This document shows positions 15,331 through 23,797 of a DNA stretch of 47,321 bases, one piece after another. The position numbers and the translations under genes are program-made. Source of the DNA: an uncultured Erysipelotrichaceae bacterium (GTDB lineage: Bacteria; Bacillota_I; Bacilli_A; RF39; UBA660); contig CACZST010000012.1 of assembly GCA_902783895.1 (NCBI GenBank), forward strand, positions 1 through 47,321, written 5' to 3'. The notes beneath the pieces were generated by a model. It was given only the letters and a program-made list of their open reading frames with translations, was not told the origin of the DNA and ran no database searches. The stretch's first letter is position 1; every line of letters starts with the position of its first letter.

Positions 15331-16725
15331 TTAATTATTTACATGCTGCTTAACCATGTTTGTTTCATCAGTTATTTTTTGGAATGTATAACCATTTTCT
15401 TTTCCATATTTAATGATATTTCTTAGGGCATCTTTGGTATAAGGCTTAATATCATGCATTAAAATCATATTACTATGGTTTTTACTTAGGTTTTTTACAA
15501 CATTGTTATAAACGCCATCAGGATTAGTTGTTTCACCAGCATCACCAGATGATATATTCCAGTCAAAGTATTTATATCCTTTATTTACAACATCATTTGT
15601 TAAATATGTCATTATACCCTCTGAATATTTTCTAGATACTGTATTTGAAGAACCGCCAGGAAATCTGATGAATTTAGGATCATCACCTGTTATGTTTTTT
15701 ACGCGCTGTTTTACTTGATTTAAATCATTATAATAATTATCTACTGAACTATAAATAGTAGCATAGTTATGGGATGCTGTATGAAGACCAACTGTATGAC
15801 CTTCATCAAATTCTCTTTTTATAAGTGAATCTGGTCCACTATTTGTGACGAAGAACGTTGCTTTTACATCTTCTTCTTTTAGAATATCTAATATTTCTGC
15901 TGTAGTTTTAGGATTTGGCCCATCATCAAATGTTAAATATATTGTTCCTGGTGCATTTGCGCCTGTTTCGCTCGGTTTTATTACTTTAATGTTTCTTGAT
16001 ATTTTTGATTCGTTTCCATTGTTATCGGTAACGGAATATGTAATAGTATAAGTTCCTTCTTTATTTGTATTAACTAATCCTTCTTTTTGTATTTTATCAG
16101 TTAAATCACCATCACAGTTATCGTTAGCAGTAGCGCCTTTATCTTTATAATTATTTTTTAAATAGATAATTTCATTTTGATTTCCGTTTATAGTTATAGT
16201 AGGTCCTTGATTATCTTTTTTTGTAATATTTCTTGTAACTTTAGCTTTATTTTTAGATGAATCTGTGACTGTATATGTTATTTTATCATCTGTTTTTTTG
16301 ACTTTAACTTTTTTAGTTAAATCACCATCATAATTATCTTTAGCTTCATAACCTTCTTCAACATAATTAGTATTTGGACAAACGTTTACTTCTTCAAATC
16401 CTTTTAAGGTTATTTTAGGTTTTTCTTTATCAGCAATGGTTACTTTTCTTATATCTTTATATGTGATAAAACCAATTTTTACTGAATAAATAACATCATA
16501 CGTTCCAATTTTTTTATAATTGACTTTGTTAGTTACTTTAACTTTTTTAGTATAATTGTGTCCAAATTTTGTTACTTTATATCCTGGTTCTTTATATTTT
16601 TGGCCATATTCTAAGGTTATATTATTTTTGCTTAATTCAAATTTAGGTGGCCATAAAACAATTATTAAGGTTATTAAAATAATTGTTAATGTGATAAATA
16701 ATGCGATTATCATTTTTTTATTCAT
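15331..16725 (-). CDS. polysaccharide deacetylase with N-terminal Ig-like (DUF5011) repeats
   Basis: A 464-residue membrane-anchored CE4 enzyme. One membrane helix (about 5-25) is followed by three tandem Ig-like domains of the DUF5011/HYR type (about 28-98, 104-170 and 175-250), each with the repeated pattern NYDGDLT or NCDGDLT and a TYxVxYSV strand. The NodB domain starts at about residue 260 with TFDDGP (265-270), LHTASH, RFPGGSS, FDWNISSGD and ILMHD. The repeats probably hold the catalytic domain away from the membrane within the wall. It is the first gene of a two-gene operon with the shorter deacetylase. Confidence 0.92.
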   Translation of the reverse strand: MNKKMIIALFITLTIILITLIIVLWPPKFELSKNNITLEYGQKYKEPGYKVTKFGHNYTKKVKVTNKVNYKKIGTYDVIYSVKIGFITYKDIRKVTIADKEKPKITLKGFEEVNVCPNTNYVEEGYEAKDNYDGDLTKKVKVKKTDDKITYTVTDSSKNKAKVTRNITKKDNQGPTITINGNQNEIIYLKNNYKDKGATANDNCDGDLTDKIQKEGLVNTNKEGTYTITYSVTDNNGNESKISRNIKVIKPSETGANAPGTIYLTFDDGPNPKTTAEILDILKEEDVKATFFVTNSGPDSLIKREFDEGHTVGLHTASHNYATIYSSVDNYYNDLNQVKQRVKNITGDDPKFIRFPGGSSNTVSRKYSEGIMTYLTNDVVNKGYKYFDWNISSGDAGETTNPDGVYNNVVKNLSKNHSNMILMHDIKPYTKDALRNIIKYGKENGYTFQKITDETNMVKQHVNN

Positions 16726-16744
16726 ACAACTTACCTCTGGATTT

Positions 16745-16773
16745 ATTATACACTATAAATGTGTTTTTTTAAA
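16745..16773 (-). promoter_or_regulatory. candidate promoter of the deacetylase operon
   Basis: TATAAT (16745-16750) with TTTAAA at a 17-bp spacing upstream. The -35 is weak and overlaps the hairpin downstream of the prepilin-peptidase gene. Confidence 0.45.
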
Positions 16774-16783
16774 GAAAAAACAC
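16761..16783 (-). terminator. possible terminator after prepilin peptidase
   Basis: A 9-bp stem GTGTTTTTT/AAAAAACAC with a 5-nt loop. The following T tract is short, so efficiency is doubtful. Confidence 0.4.
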
Positions 16784-16797
16784 CACCTAATTTTTAT

Positions 16798-17550
16798 TTA
16801 AATATAAAAGTTAAGTAGTGTTTGAAGGTCAATTTTTGAAAGAAATATTATTAAAGCTCCTGTGGCTAAAAAAGGGCCAAAAGGAATTATATGAGTGTCT
16901 TTTTTGTTCATAATAATTAAAGAAATTGGTAGTCCAACTAATGAACCTATAAATATTGAAAGAATGGCCATTGGATAGCCTAAAACCATACCAAATATAA
17001 ACATTAATTTAATGTCTCCCCCACCCATTGATTCTTTTTTAAAGAGGAAATCACCAAATTTCTTTATTCCCCACATTGTGAAGAAGGCACATATTCCATT
17101 AAGTATAGATGATAAGGCACTATTTAAACCATTTATATACCATATTTCACCAAATAGGACTATTCCAAAAAATATTAATACTTCATCAGGAATAATCATG
17201 AATTCATAATCACTGACTACAATTATTATTAAAAATGATACAAATGTTAGGGATAAAATAAGATCTAATGAAAATCCAAATGATAAATATGATAAGGCGA
17301 ACAATAATCCGGTTAATAATTCAAATATTGGATAAAAAGCTGATATTGGTTGATGACAGTTTTTACATTTTCCGTTTTGGAAAATGTAGGAAAATATTGG
17401 GATTAATTCGGATGGTTTTAATCTATGATTACAGTTTGGACAGTGACTTGGTGGTGATATGATTGATTGTCCTTTTGGAAGGCGATATCCCACAACATTA
17501 TAGAAGGAACCAAAGATGGTTCCTATTATAAAAAATAATAATACTTCCAT
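16798..17550 (-). CDS. prepilin peptidase (A24, PilD/ComC type)
   Basis: A 250-residue polytopic membrane protease-methylase that cleaves and N-methylates type IV pilin or competence pseudopilin leaders. The N-terminal domain carries the four-cysteine zinc motif (CPNC...CKNC). The aspartic catalytic residues lie in SDYEFMIIPDE and GGGDIKLM, and about seven helices are predicted. It lies 9 bp downstream of the PilC/ComGB-like gene. Together with comEA and comEC elsewhere in the window it supports a DNA-uptake machine. The pilin genes themselves and the assembly ATPase (ComGA/PilB) are not in the window. Confidence 0.92.
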   Translation of the reverse strand: MEVLLFFIIGTIFGSFYNVVGYRLPKGQSIISPPSHCPNCNHRLKPSELIPIFSYIFQNGKCKNCHQPISAFYPIFELLTGLLFALSYLSFGFSLDLILSLTFVSFLIIIVVSDYEFMIIPDEVLIFFGIVLFGEIWYINGLNSALSSILNGICAFFTMWGIKKFGDFLFKKESMGGGDIKLMFIFGMVLGYPMAILSIFIGSLVGLPISLIIMNKKDTHIIPFGPFLATGALIIFLSKIDLQTLLNFYI

Positions 17551-17559
17551 AAGTTCCTC

Positions 17560-18984
17560 CTATGCTTGAATTTGACTATACATATTAAACATTGGTACAA
17601 CTATTGATAAGACAATAACACCAACCATCACAGTTAATAAAATAATTAATACTGGTTCAATGAATGTTTTAATTCTAGTAACTGCATTTTTATGTAAGTT
17701 TTGATAATAATTTGATACTTTTTGCATCATTTCTGGTAATTGACCAGTTCTTTCACCTGTAACTATCATTTCATATGCGGGAATTGGGAAACACCATTGG
17801 TCTTTGAAAGCAACAGATATTGATTTTCCTTTTGATACGTTATCAATGGCTGAGTGAATTAGACTTTTGTATATTTCGTTGTTGCTAACTTTGTCTAATA
17901 TAACCATTGAATCGGTTATAAACACATTATGTGCGAGTAATGAGGCGAATGTTTTAGAAAACATAGTTACTTCATTATATATAATTACATCTCCAAAAAC
18001 TGGCATATGCATGACAAGCCATTGAACGGATGTTTTAAATGGTTTAACGTTTTTATAGACATACATAAATAAAAGTAATAAAACAATAACTGCTAATAAG
18101 ATCCATATAATATACTTTTGTAAGAAATCGCTTAACCCTAAGACGGCTAAGGTTATTCCCGGTATTTTAGCGTTGTCCATTGTTTTATAGATATCTATGA
18201 ATTTTGGAACAACAAAAAGCATTATAAATGTTCCAACACCTAAAGCAATAAATAAAATAATAACTGGGTATATCATAGCGGTAATCATTGCTTTTCTTGT
18301 TTCTTCCATTTCAGTAAAATATTCTTCCATGTCATCTAATGTTTCTGGCAGTTCGCCAGTCATTTCGGCAGCTTTAACCATATTAATTAGTATATTTGGA
18401 AAAGCTTTCCCTTGTTTTTCTAATGCTTCACTTAAAGTTTTACCTGTTGATAAGTCATAAGCTACACTATTTAGTACTAATTGATATGATTTTTTCTTGA
18501 ACTGTTTAGTTAGTATTTTAATAGATTCTTCTAATGAGATACCGGCTTTTAAATAAGTTGAAAGCTGAGCTAACATAAATATTAGATCTTTTGTTTTTAT
18601 TTTAATATTACTAGTACCATGCTGGGAATACATAGCTTGAATCCATTTATTGGTTTCAATTTCATATACAGTATATCCTTCATTTATAAGGTATGAATTT
18701 ACCTCAACTTTGGAGAAGGCATCAAAATATCCTTTAATTAATTTTCCTTCACTATTTTTGACAACATATCTATATGTTTGTTTAGTTTTGCTTTTGATAG
18801 CATCTTCTCCATTAAAATCTAATACAAGGGGTTCGTCATAATTTTTCTTTGATTTTATTTTTTTAGGTTTACGTTTTTTTTCTTTGACCTTTTTAATTGT
18901 TTCATTTGGATTTGCAACTGACATTCCAATTGTATTTAGGCCATCACCTATTTTATCAGTTACTTTTTTATTTTTGTGAAACAT
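17560..18984 (-). CDS. type II secretion/type IV pilus inner-membrane protein (PilC/ComGB/GspF)
   Basis: A 474-residue protein. It begins with a basic stretch (about 1-65), then the short PilC-type N-terminal domain (YRYVVKNSEGKLIKGYF, then LINEGYTVYEIE) and two T2SSF domains (about 130-255 and 335-460), each with a membrane hairpin. This platform protein couples the assembly ATPase to pilus growth. Full-length N-terminal domain and Lys-rich extension make it closer to PilC than to the shorter ComGB. AGGAGGG lies 6 nt before the ATG. It has an extended -10 promoter and forms an operon with the prepilin peptidase, without a neighbouring pilB or pilin gene. Confidence 0.9.
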   Translation of the reverse strand: MFHKNKKVTDKIGDGLNTIGMSVANPNETIKKVKEKKRKPKKIKSKKNYDEPLVLDFNGEDAIKSKTKQTYRYVVKNSEGKLIKGYFDAFSKVEVNSYLINEGYTVYEIETNKWIQAMYSQHGTSNIKIKTKDLIFMLAQLSTYLKAGISLEESIKILTKQFKKKSYQLVLNSVAYDLSTGKTLSEALEKQGKAFPNILINMVKAAEMTGELPETLDDMEEYFTEMEETRKAMITAMIYPVIILFIALGVGTFIMLFVVPKFIDIYKTMDNAKIPGITLAVLGLSDFLQKYIIWILLAVIVLLLLFMYVYKNVKPFKTSVQWLVMHMPVFGDVIIYNEVTMFSKTFASLLAHNVFITDSMVILDKVSNNEIYKSLIHSAIDNVSKGKSISVAFKDQWCFPIPAYEMIVTGERTGQLPEMMQKVSNYYQNLHKNAVTRIKTFIEPVLIILLTVMVGVIVLSIVVPMFNMYSQIQA

Positions 18985-19010
18985 GAAATACCCTCCTATT
19001 CTTCTATTTA

Positions 19011-19039
19011 ATTATAGCATATTTTAAGATTATTTTAAA
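19011..19039 (-). promoter_or_regulatory. promoter of the pilC-pilD operon
   Basis: TTTAAA (19034-19039), a 17-bp spacer and TATAAT (19011-19016) with an extended TGn. AGGAGGG follows at 19 bp. Confidence 0.6.
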
Positions 19040-19057
19040 TCAAATTTACTTTAGTAA

Positions 19058-19066
19058 CATATAATA
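19058..19066 (+). promoter_or_regulatory. -10 element of the YqfQ-like gene, possibly sigma-K-like
   Basis: CATATAATA fits the CATAnnnTA pattern of sigma-K -10 boxes but also contains TATAAT. No good -35 of either type is seen, so the sigma factor is uncertain. Confidence 0.35.
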
Positions 19067-19086
19067 CTTTAGAAGGGAGTATTTTT

Positions 19087-19395
19087 ATGAATTATTATAA
19101 TCCTTATTTTATGTATACGCCTGTAAGTGGTCTTGCGAAAGGTGGACTTTTTAGTTCTTTAAAAGGCGGGCTTAGTTTAAGTACAATTATGAATGGAACA
19201 CAAAGAACACTTGGAATTATTAATCAAGCAATTCCTTTAATTAAACAGGCTGCGCCTATGTTTAAGAATGCTAAAACAATGTTTCAGGTAATGAATGAGT
19301 TTAAAAAAATGGATACACCTGAAACTGCATCAACTACTAAAGAAAGTGAAGTTAAGACAGAGGAATATTCATCTGGGCCACAATTTTTTATATAA
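19087..19395 (+). CDS. YqfQ/VrrA-like spore-associated protein
   Basis: A 102-residue protein starting MNYYNPYFMYTPVSG, then a Gly/Ser-rich stretch (GGLFSSLKGGLSLS), then the conserved-looking core TLGIINQAIPLIKQAAPMFKNAKTMF, and a variable acidic C-terminus. The core, about 30 residues describing a chain of short amphipathic helices after a G-rich start, resembles the YqfQ/VrrA family found in spores of Bacillus. AGAAGGGAG is 7 nt before the ATG. It is monocistronic, divergent from pilC and convergent with trmK. Coat or crust location is inference from the family. Confidence 0.65.
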   Translation: MNYYNPYFMYTPVSGLAKGGLFSSLKGGLSLSTIMNGTQRTLGIINQAIPLIKQAAPMFKNAKTMFQVMNEFKKMDTPETASTTKESEVKTEEYSSGPQFFI

Positions 19396-19419
19396 AAAAG
19401 CTAGTAATTAACTAGCTTT
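19394..19419 (-). terminator. terminator of the dnaG-rpoD-trmK operon
   Basis: A 9-bp stem AAAGCTAGT/ACTAGCTTT with a 5-nt loop is followed on the minus strand by TTTTTT. It may also act for the convergent YqfQ-like gene. Confidence 0.75.
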
Positions 19420-19854
19420 AGCATAAATAATTGTATATATTTTTTTATCTTCAATATTTATTTCTTTAATTATTTGATAATTTTTTGATTTTAAAAATTC
19501 TTTTAAATCGTTAATTTTTGTATGGCTTGATATTATTAAATCATTTTTAATATTTCGGTCAAGAATTTTTGTTACTTTTTTTGTACCCATACCAGATATA
19601 ACAATTATTTCGTCATTTAAATTTATATTGGTTAAGCCATCATTTACTAATGTTTGAATATTGGCATCATATTTTATAGCGTTTTCTTTGGCTTTTTCAA
19701 TACATGGCTTTGAAATATCAGTAGCAAGACAAGTACAGTTTTTGTATTTGTTTAGGTAAATATCTAATAGCCCGTGGTCAGCACCGACGTCAATTATATT
19801 ACTATTTTCTGGAATTAAATCAGCAATGGTTTGTAATCTTTTTGAAAGCTTCAT
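19408..19854 (-). CDS. trmK: tRNA (adenine22-N1)-methyltransferase TrmK, short form
   Basis: TrmK methylates N1 of A22 in several tRNAs using S-adenosylmethionine. The 148-residue protein has the SAM motif IDVGADHGLLDIYL (about 21-34), ATDIS, VNDG and the ISGMG loop. It ends soon after the Rossmann core, whereas TrmK proteins are usually about 220-230 residues with a C-terminal coiled-coil domain; that part is absent here, and the stop is followed at once by a terminator. Its ATG directly follows the rpoD stop and the ribosome site GGTGAT is formed by the last two rpoD codons. Order dnaG-rpoD-trmK is the usual Bacilli order. Confidence 0.87.
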   Translation of the reverse strand: MKLSKRLQTIADLIPENSNIIDVGADHGLLDIYLNKYKNCTCLATDISKPCIEKAKENAIKYDANIQTLVNDGLTNINLNDEIIVISGMGTKKVTKILDRNIKNDLIISSHTKINDLKEFLKSKNYQIIKEINIEDKKIYTIIYAKAS

Positions 19855-20928
19855 TTAATCACCTAAATAGTCTTTTAATTTACGACTTCTTGATGGATGT
19901 CTTAATTTTCTTAAAGCTTTAGCTTCGATTTGTCTGATTCTTTCGCGTGTTACACCGAATAATTGACCAACTTCTTCTAAGGTTCTTGGTCTTCCATCTT
20001 CAAGACCAAATCTTAGTCTAATAACTTTTTCTTCTCTTTCGGTTAATGTTAATAATACTTCAGAAATTTCATCTTTTAATAATTCATTTACAGCAAAGTC
20101 TTCTGGACTCATGTTTGTTTCATCTGGAATGAAATCACCTAAGTGAGAATCGTCTTCTTCACCGATTGGTATTTCTAAGCTGACTGGTTCTTGAGATATT
20201 TTAAATATATCTCTAATTTTATCAACACTCATACCCATCTTTTTAGATAATTCTTCTTCAGTTGGTTCACGGTTTAATTCAAGGGTTAATTGTCTTTCGA
20301 TTCTAGCAAGTTTATTGATTGTTTCCACCATATGAACTGGTACTCTTATGGTTCTAGCTTGATCTGCGATTGCTCTTGTTATAGCTTGTCTAATCCACCA
20401 TGTAGCGTATGTTGAAAATTTATATCCTTTGGTAACATCAAACTTTTCAACGGCTTTCATTAAACCAATATTTCCTTCTTGAATTAAGTCAAGGAAAAGC
20501 ATTCCTCTTCCAACATATCTTTTAGCAATTGAAACAACAAGTCTTAAGTTGGCTTCAGCAAGGGTAGCTTTGGCAACTGGGTCACCTTCTTGAATACGAT
20601 CAGCAAGTTCTAATTCTTCTTCAGTTGTTAATAGTTTTATTTGTCCAATTTCTTTAAGATACATTCTAACTGGATCATTTATTGTTAAATCTTTAGTTAA
20701 AAGTTCTGTACTTGCAGCGGCTGGATCTTCATCATCTTCTGGGTTAGCTGATACAACTTTAATATTGTTTTCGCTTAAGGCATTATACAGTTCATCTAAT
20801 GAATCTGCGTCTAAATCTAAATTTTTAAGTTTTTCGGCTAATTTTTCATAGGTTATGGTTCCTGTATGTTTACCTTCTTCAATAAGTTCTTTTTTTCTAT
20901 CTTCAAACGTCTTTATTTCTTCAAACAT
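19855..20928 (-). CDS. rpoD: RNA polymerase primary sigma factor (sigma-A)
   Basis: The 357-residue housekeeping sigma factor. Region 1.1 is short and acidic (about 1-90). Region 1.2 ([11 protein letters not shown]), region 2 with the -10-binding segment ([17 protein letters not shown]), region 3 and region 4 with the -35-binding helix-turn-helix ([21 protein letters not shown]) are all present. GGAG precedes the ATG, 3 bp after dnaG. The many TTGACA/TATAAT promoters in this window fit its predicted specificity. It is followed without a gap by trmK. Confidence 0.98.
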   Translation of the reverse strand: MFEEIKTFEDRKKELIEEGKHTGTITYEKLAEKLKNLDLDADSLDELYNALSENNIKVVSANPEDDEDPAAASTELLTKDLTINDPVRMYLKEIGQIKLLTTEEELELADRIQEGDPVAKATLAEANLRLVVSIAKRYVGRGMLFLDLIQEGNIGLMKAVEKFDVTKGYKFSTYATWWIRQAITRAIADQARTIRVPVHMVETINKLARIERQLTLELNREPTEEELSKKMGMSVDKIRDIFKISQEPVSLEIPIGEEDDSHLGDFIPDETNMSPEDFAVNELLKDEISEVLLTLTEREEKVIRLRFGLEDGRPRTLEEVGQLFGVTRERIRQIEAKALRKLRHPSRSRKLKDYLGD

Positions 20929-20931
20929 AAT

Positions 20932-22656
20932 TTACTCTCCTTTTTTTAAATCAATTATTTGCTGGGCTATTTTTGCTTGATCTAGTGGATCTTGCAAGCT
21001 CTTTATTTTGTTTTTTAAACGATTTATTTCATTTTCGATATTATATACTTTTATAACATTTATATAATCATCGATTTCTTCTTGTGAATAATTTTCATCT
21101 TTATTATTTTGGTTTATTTTATTAATTGTATCCATTAATATGGGATCACATTCGATATAATCAATAAAGTCAGCAAGATTCATTGTGCCAGTTTTTTTGT
21201 GAAATTCACTCAATTCTCTGGCAAGAATACGATACTCTTTAGTTGGCATAAATGTAACTTTTCGGTCATACATTTTAATGACATCTGCGCTGTTCATCAT
21301 ATGATAAACTAGTCCACTTTCAGCTTTTTCATATTTGTCCATTTTTACTTTTGAAACTTGTTTTTTTTCTGGTTTTGGTTTTTCTATAGGATCTTTTAAA
21401 TAATCTTTAAATACATCAATATCTAAGCCAGATTCTTCAGATAATTTTTTGATGGTAACTTCTCTTAAAATCTCATCATCAATTTTATTGATTTCCTTAA
21501 TAGCTTCTTTTAAATATTCAGCTTCATCTACGGCATTACCTAAATCTTTATTTTTTTTGAGATATGATAATTTAAAATCCATTGCGCTTATTGGATTATT
21601 TATTTTTCTTTGGAAAGCTTCTAAGCCTTTACTTCTAATATAATCATCAGGGTCCATGTTATCTTCTAGTCTGACGATTTTAGGTGTTACTCCTAAATCC
21701 ATAAGCTGGTCAATAAATGACATTGTACCATGAGCGCCAGCTTCATCACCATCAAAACAGATGATGACTTCTTTTCCTAATTTTTTTATTAAATTAGCTT
21801 GAATAGGTGTTACCGCTGTTCCCATTGTAGCAACTACATTTTTATATCCACTGATATATGTCCTGATTGCGGCCATAAAACCTTCAACAACAATTATTTG
21901 ATTTTTTTGTCTGGCTGCCTCTTTGGCTTTATGATAATTATATAAAAGTTCACCTTTTTTAAATATTTCTGTTTCTGATGTATTGAAATATTTAGAGTTA
22001 TCAGCTCGGTTATATATTCTTCCACTGTAGGCGACTACTTCACCATTTAAATCATAAAGAGGAAACATTATTCTTCCTTTAAAAAGGTCATAAAATCCAT
22101 ATTCGTTTTTTTTGACTAAGCCTGTTTTTATAATATCTTCAGGTTTATATTTATGGATTAAGATATTTGATAATGAGTTATCATTATCTAGTGATAGACC
22201 AATTTGAAATTCTTTGATTATTTCTTCTCCTACCCCACGTGACTTTAAATATTCTTTAGCTTTTTTTCCTTGTGATGTGTTTATATTGTTGATATAGAAT
22301 TTTAAACTTAAATCATATATTTCATGTAAGATTGGAAATTTTTTAGTAAGTTTAACTGGTCCAATGTTTATTTTAATTCCACCAATATCGCCAATTTTTT
22401 GAACTGCTTGTTTAAATGAAATATTTTCATAGTCCATAACAAATTTAAATACAGTTCCTGTGGCTCCACATGAGAAACATTTATATATTTGTCTTGATGG
22501 GGAAACACTCATACTTGGATTACTATCATCATGGAATGGACAAACACCAAAATAATTTTTTCCTTTAGGGGTTAGATTAATATATGATGAAATAACATCA
22601 ACTATATTAACGCTATTTCGAATTTCATTAATTTGTTCCTGTGATAATATATTCAT
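20932..22656 (-). CDS. dnaG: DNA primase
   Basis: DnaG makes RNA primers at the replication fork. The 574-residue protein has the CHC2 zinc domain (C39, H42, C60, C63), the RNA-polymerase core with TOPRIM motifs VVEGFMA and ICFDGDEAG, and a C-terminal helicase-binding region. Length is a little short for the family (about 600). GAGGGGTG precedes ATG 22656 by about 8 nt. It is first in the dnaG-rpoD-trmK operon. Its upstream region contains a TAATCGCGTATATTTAT element that is closely matched before comEA. Confidence 0.97.
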   Translation of the reverse strand: MNILSQEQINEIRNSVNIVDVISSYINLTPKGKNYFGVCPFHDDSNPSMSVSPSRQIYKCFSCGATGTVFKFVMDYENISFKQAVQKIGDIGGIKINIGPVKLTKKFPILHEIYDLSLKFYINNINTSQGKKAKEYLKSRGVGEEIIKEFQIGLSLDNDNSLSNILIHKYKPEDIIKTGLVKKNEYGFYDLFKGRIMFPLYDLNGEVVAYSGRIYNRADNSKYFNTSETEIFKKGELLYNYHKAKEAARQKNQIIVVEGFMAAIRTYISGYKNVVATMGTAVTPIQANLIKKLGKEVIICFDGDEAGAHGTMSFIDQLMDLGVTPKIVRLEDNMDPDDYIRSKGLEAFQRKINNPISAMDFKLSYLKKNKDLGNAVDEAEYLKEAIKEINKIDDEILREVTIKKLSEESGLDIDVFKDYLKDPIEKPKPEKKQVSKVKMDKYEKAESGLVYHMMNSADVIKMYDRKVTFMPTKEYRILARELSEFHKKTGTMNLADFIDYIECDPILMDTINKINQNNKDENYSQEEIDDYINVIKVYNIENEINRLKNKIKSLQDPLDQAKIAQQIIDLKKGE

Positions 22657-22673
22657 GCGAAAAACACCCCTCT

Positions 22674-22694
22674 ATATATAAATATACGCGATTA
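22674..22694 (-). promoter_or_regulatory. CGCG-containing element upstream of dnaG
   Basis: On the minus strand TAATCGCGTATATTTATA lies about 20-35 bp before the dnaG start. TATATT may be the -10 box. It resembles AACCGCGTATATATAT before comEA. CG dinucleotides are rare in this DNA, which makes the match notable. Confidence 0.4.
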
Positions 22695-22736
22695 AAACTG
22701 AATTTCCTTTTTTTTTCGAAAAAAAGTTCAAAAAAA

Positions 22737-22767
22737 GTCATATTTTTACTAAATTTATCCATATTAG
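22737..22767 (+). promoter_or_regulatory. possible sigma-E-type promoter of the DUF6512-like gene
   Basis: GTCATATT (22737-22744), a 15-bp spacer and CATATTAG (22760-22767). The -35 fits the Bacillus sigma-E consensus as I recall it; the -10 fits only in the first four bases. Confidence 0.3.
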
Positions 22768-22785
22768 CTATAGAAAGAGGTAAAT

Positions 22786-23319
22786 ATGAGTTTAAAAAAA
22801 GAAAAAATAATTATTACAATTTTTGTGTTTTTAATTTGTTTTCCATTTCATTTTATTTATGATAAATTTCCATGTTTTTATTTTAGTATATTTTTCCCGG
22901 TAAATGAAAGTGTTTTTGAACATATTAAAATGGTTAATACTGCTTTATTAGTTGGGGCTTTACTGGAATATTTTATACTTAGGAAATATAATTTGAAATA
23001 TCATAATTTTGGTTTATCAGTATTTTTCTCACTTATTGGTAATATTTTGTTTTTTATATTAATTTATTTTCCTATTTATTTAAAATTTGGAGAGAACTTT
23101 GTATTTAATATTATATGTTTAATAATTAGTGTGATTATTTCGCAAATTATAAGTTATTATATTATGAAATTTAATAAGTTAAATCTTAATTTAATTGCTT
23201 TAACTCTAATAATTATTTTATGTACTTTTTTTGGTCTTTTAACATATTATCCATTAGAAAATCCTTTATTCCTTGATTCAGAAAATAATAAATATGGAAT
23301 CTTGATGTATTTAATTTAA
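22786..23319 (+). CDS. DUF6512-like integral membrane protein
   Basis: A 177-residue protein with about six membrane helices and the conserved polar segment FFPVNESVFEHIKM near residues 36-50, located between the first and second helices. That FxPVNESxxEHxK pattern is characteristic of the DUF6512 family in Firmicutes, whose function is unknown. GAAAGAGG lies 5 nt before the ATG. It is divergent from dnaG and convergent with, and 9 nt overlapping, the unknown gene at 23311. A sigma-E-like promoter is possible, which would make it a sporulation gene; this is weak. Confidence 0.7.
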   Translation: MSLKKEKIIITIFVFLICFPFHFIYDKFPCFYFSIFFPVNESVFEHIKMVNTALLVGALLEYFILRKYNLKYHNFGLSVFFSLIGNILFFILIYFPIYLKFGENFVFNIICLIISVIISQIISYYIMKFNKLNLNLIALTLIIILCTFFGLLTYYPLENPLFLDSENNKYGILMYLI

Positions 23320-23327
23320 ATTAAATA
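23308..23327. repeat. perfect 20-bp palindrome across convergent gene ends
   Basis: TATTTAATTT is followed directly by its reverse complement AAATTAAATA. It covers the stop codons of both convergent genes. It is all A/T and has no T tract, so a terminator role is doubtful. Confidence 0.6.
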
Positions 23328-23670
23328 TTGATTCTACTATTTTTTTATAATTTCTTTTTTGAAAAACTGTAGAATATGCTTCTTTTTTAGTACATAAGCG
23401 ATAAATAATTTGACTTGGAAGATATACTTCACAATTTATATTTTTGGAAAGTCCGATTTTTTTATTTGTTAAAAGCTCTTCTATGTATGGTTCTTCATCT
23501 AAAGCTATTTTAACTGCTATGGAGGTTACTTCTATATAATTATAAGCATTATGTTTTATTAATTTTAAAAGTAGTTTTTCTCTATGATTGAAAGTTTGGT
23601 AACTGATATTTTTTTTAATTTCTAAAAATCCTACTGGGACAAGTGCGTATTGTGCATTATCTTTATTCAT
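23311..23670 (-). CDS. conserved-looking small protein of unknown function
   Basis: A 119-residue soluble protein with no motif I recognise. It is mixed alpha/beta, with NYIEVTSIAVKIALDEEPYIEELL in the middle and basic helices near the C-terminus (YRLCTKKEAYSTVFQKRNYKKIV). GGTGAT lies 6 nt before the ATG. It has an almost perfect promoter (TTGACT-17-TATAAT), so it is probably well expressed. It overlaps the 3' end of the convergent DUF6512-like gene by 9 nt. Confidence 0.65.
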   Translation of the reverse strand: MNKDNAQYALVPVGFLEIKKNISYQTFNHREKLLLKLIKHNAYNYIEVTSIAVKIALDEEPYIEELLTNKKIGLSKNINCEVYLPSQIIYRLCTKKEAYSTVFQKRNYKKIVESIFNLN

Positions 23671-23696
23671 GAAGTCATCACCGCTTTCGAGGAGTT

Positions 23697-23725
23697 ATTA
23701 TATAGTCAAAAAAAGTTTAAGTCAA
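23697..23725 (-). promoter_or_regulatory. sigma-A promoter of the gene at 23311
   Basis: TTGACT (23720-23725), a 17-bp spacer and TATAAT (23697-23702). Confidence 0.8.
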
Positions 23726-23744
23726 CTACTTTTTTATTAAAATT

Positions 23745-23773
23745 TAAAATTAAAAACCTACACTTGGTAGGTT
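23745..23773 (-). terminator. comEC terminator
   Basis: Stem AACCTAC/GTAGGTT with a 5-nt loop (23755-23773) is followed on the minus strand by TTTAATTTT. Confidence 0.7.
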
Positions 23774-23797
23774 ATCTATATATAACGCTAAAATGCA

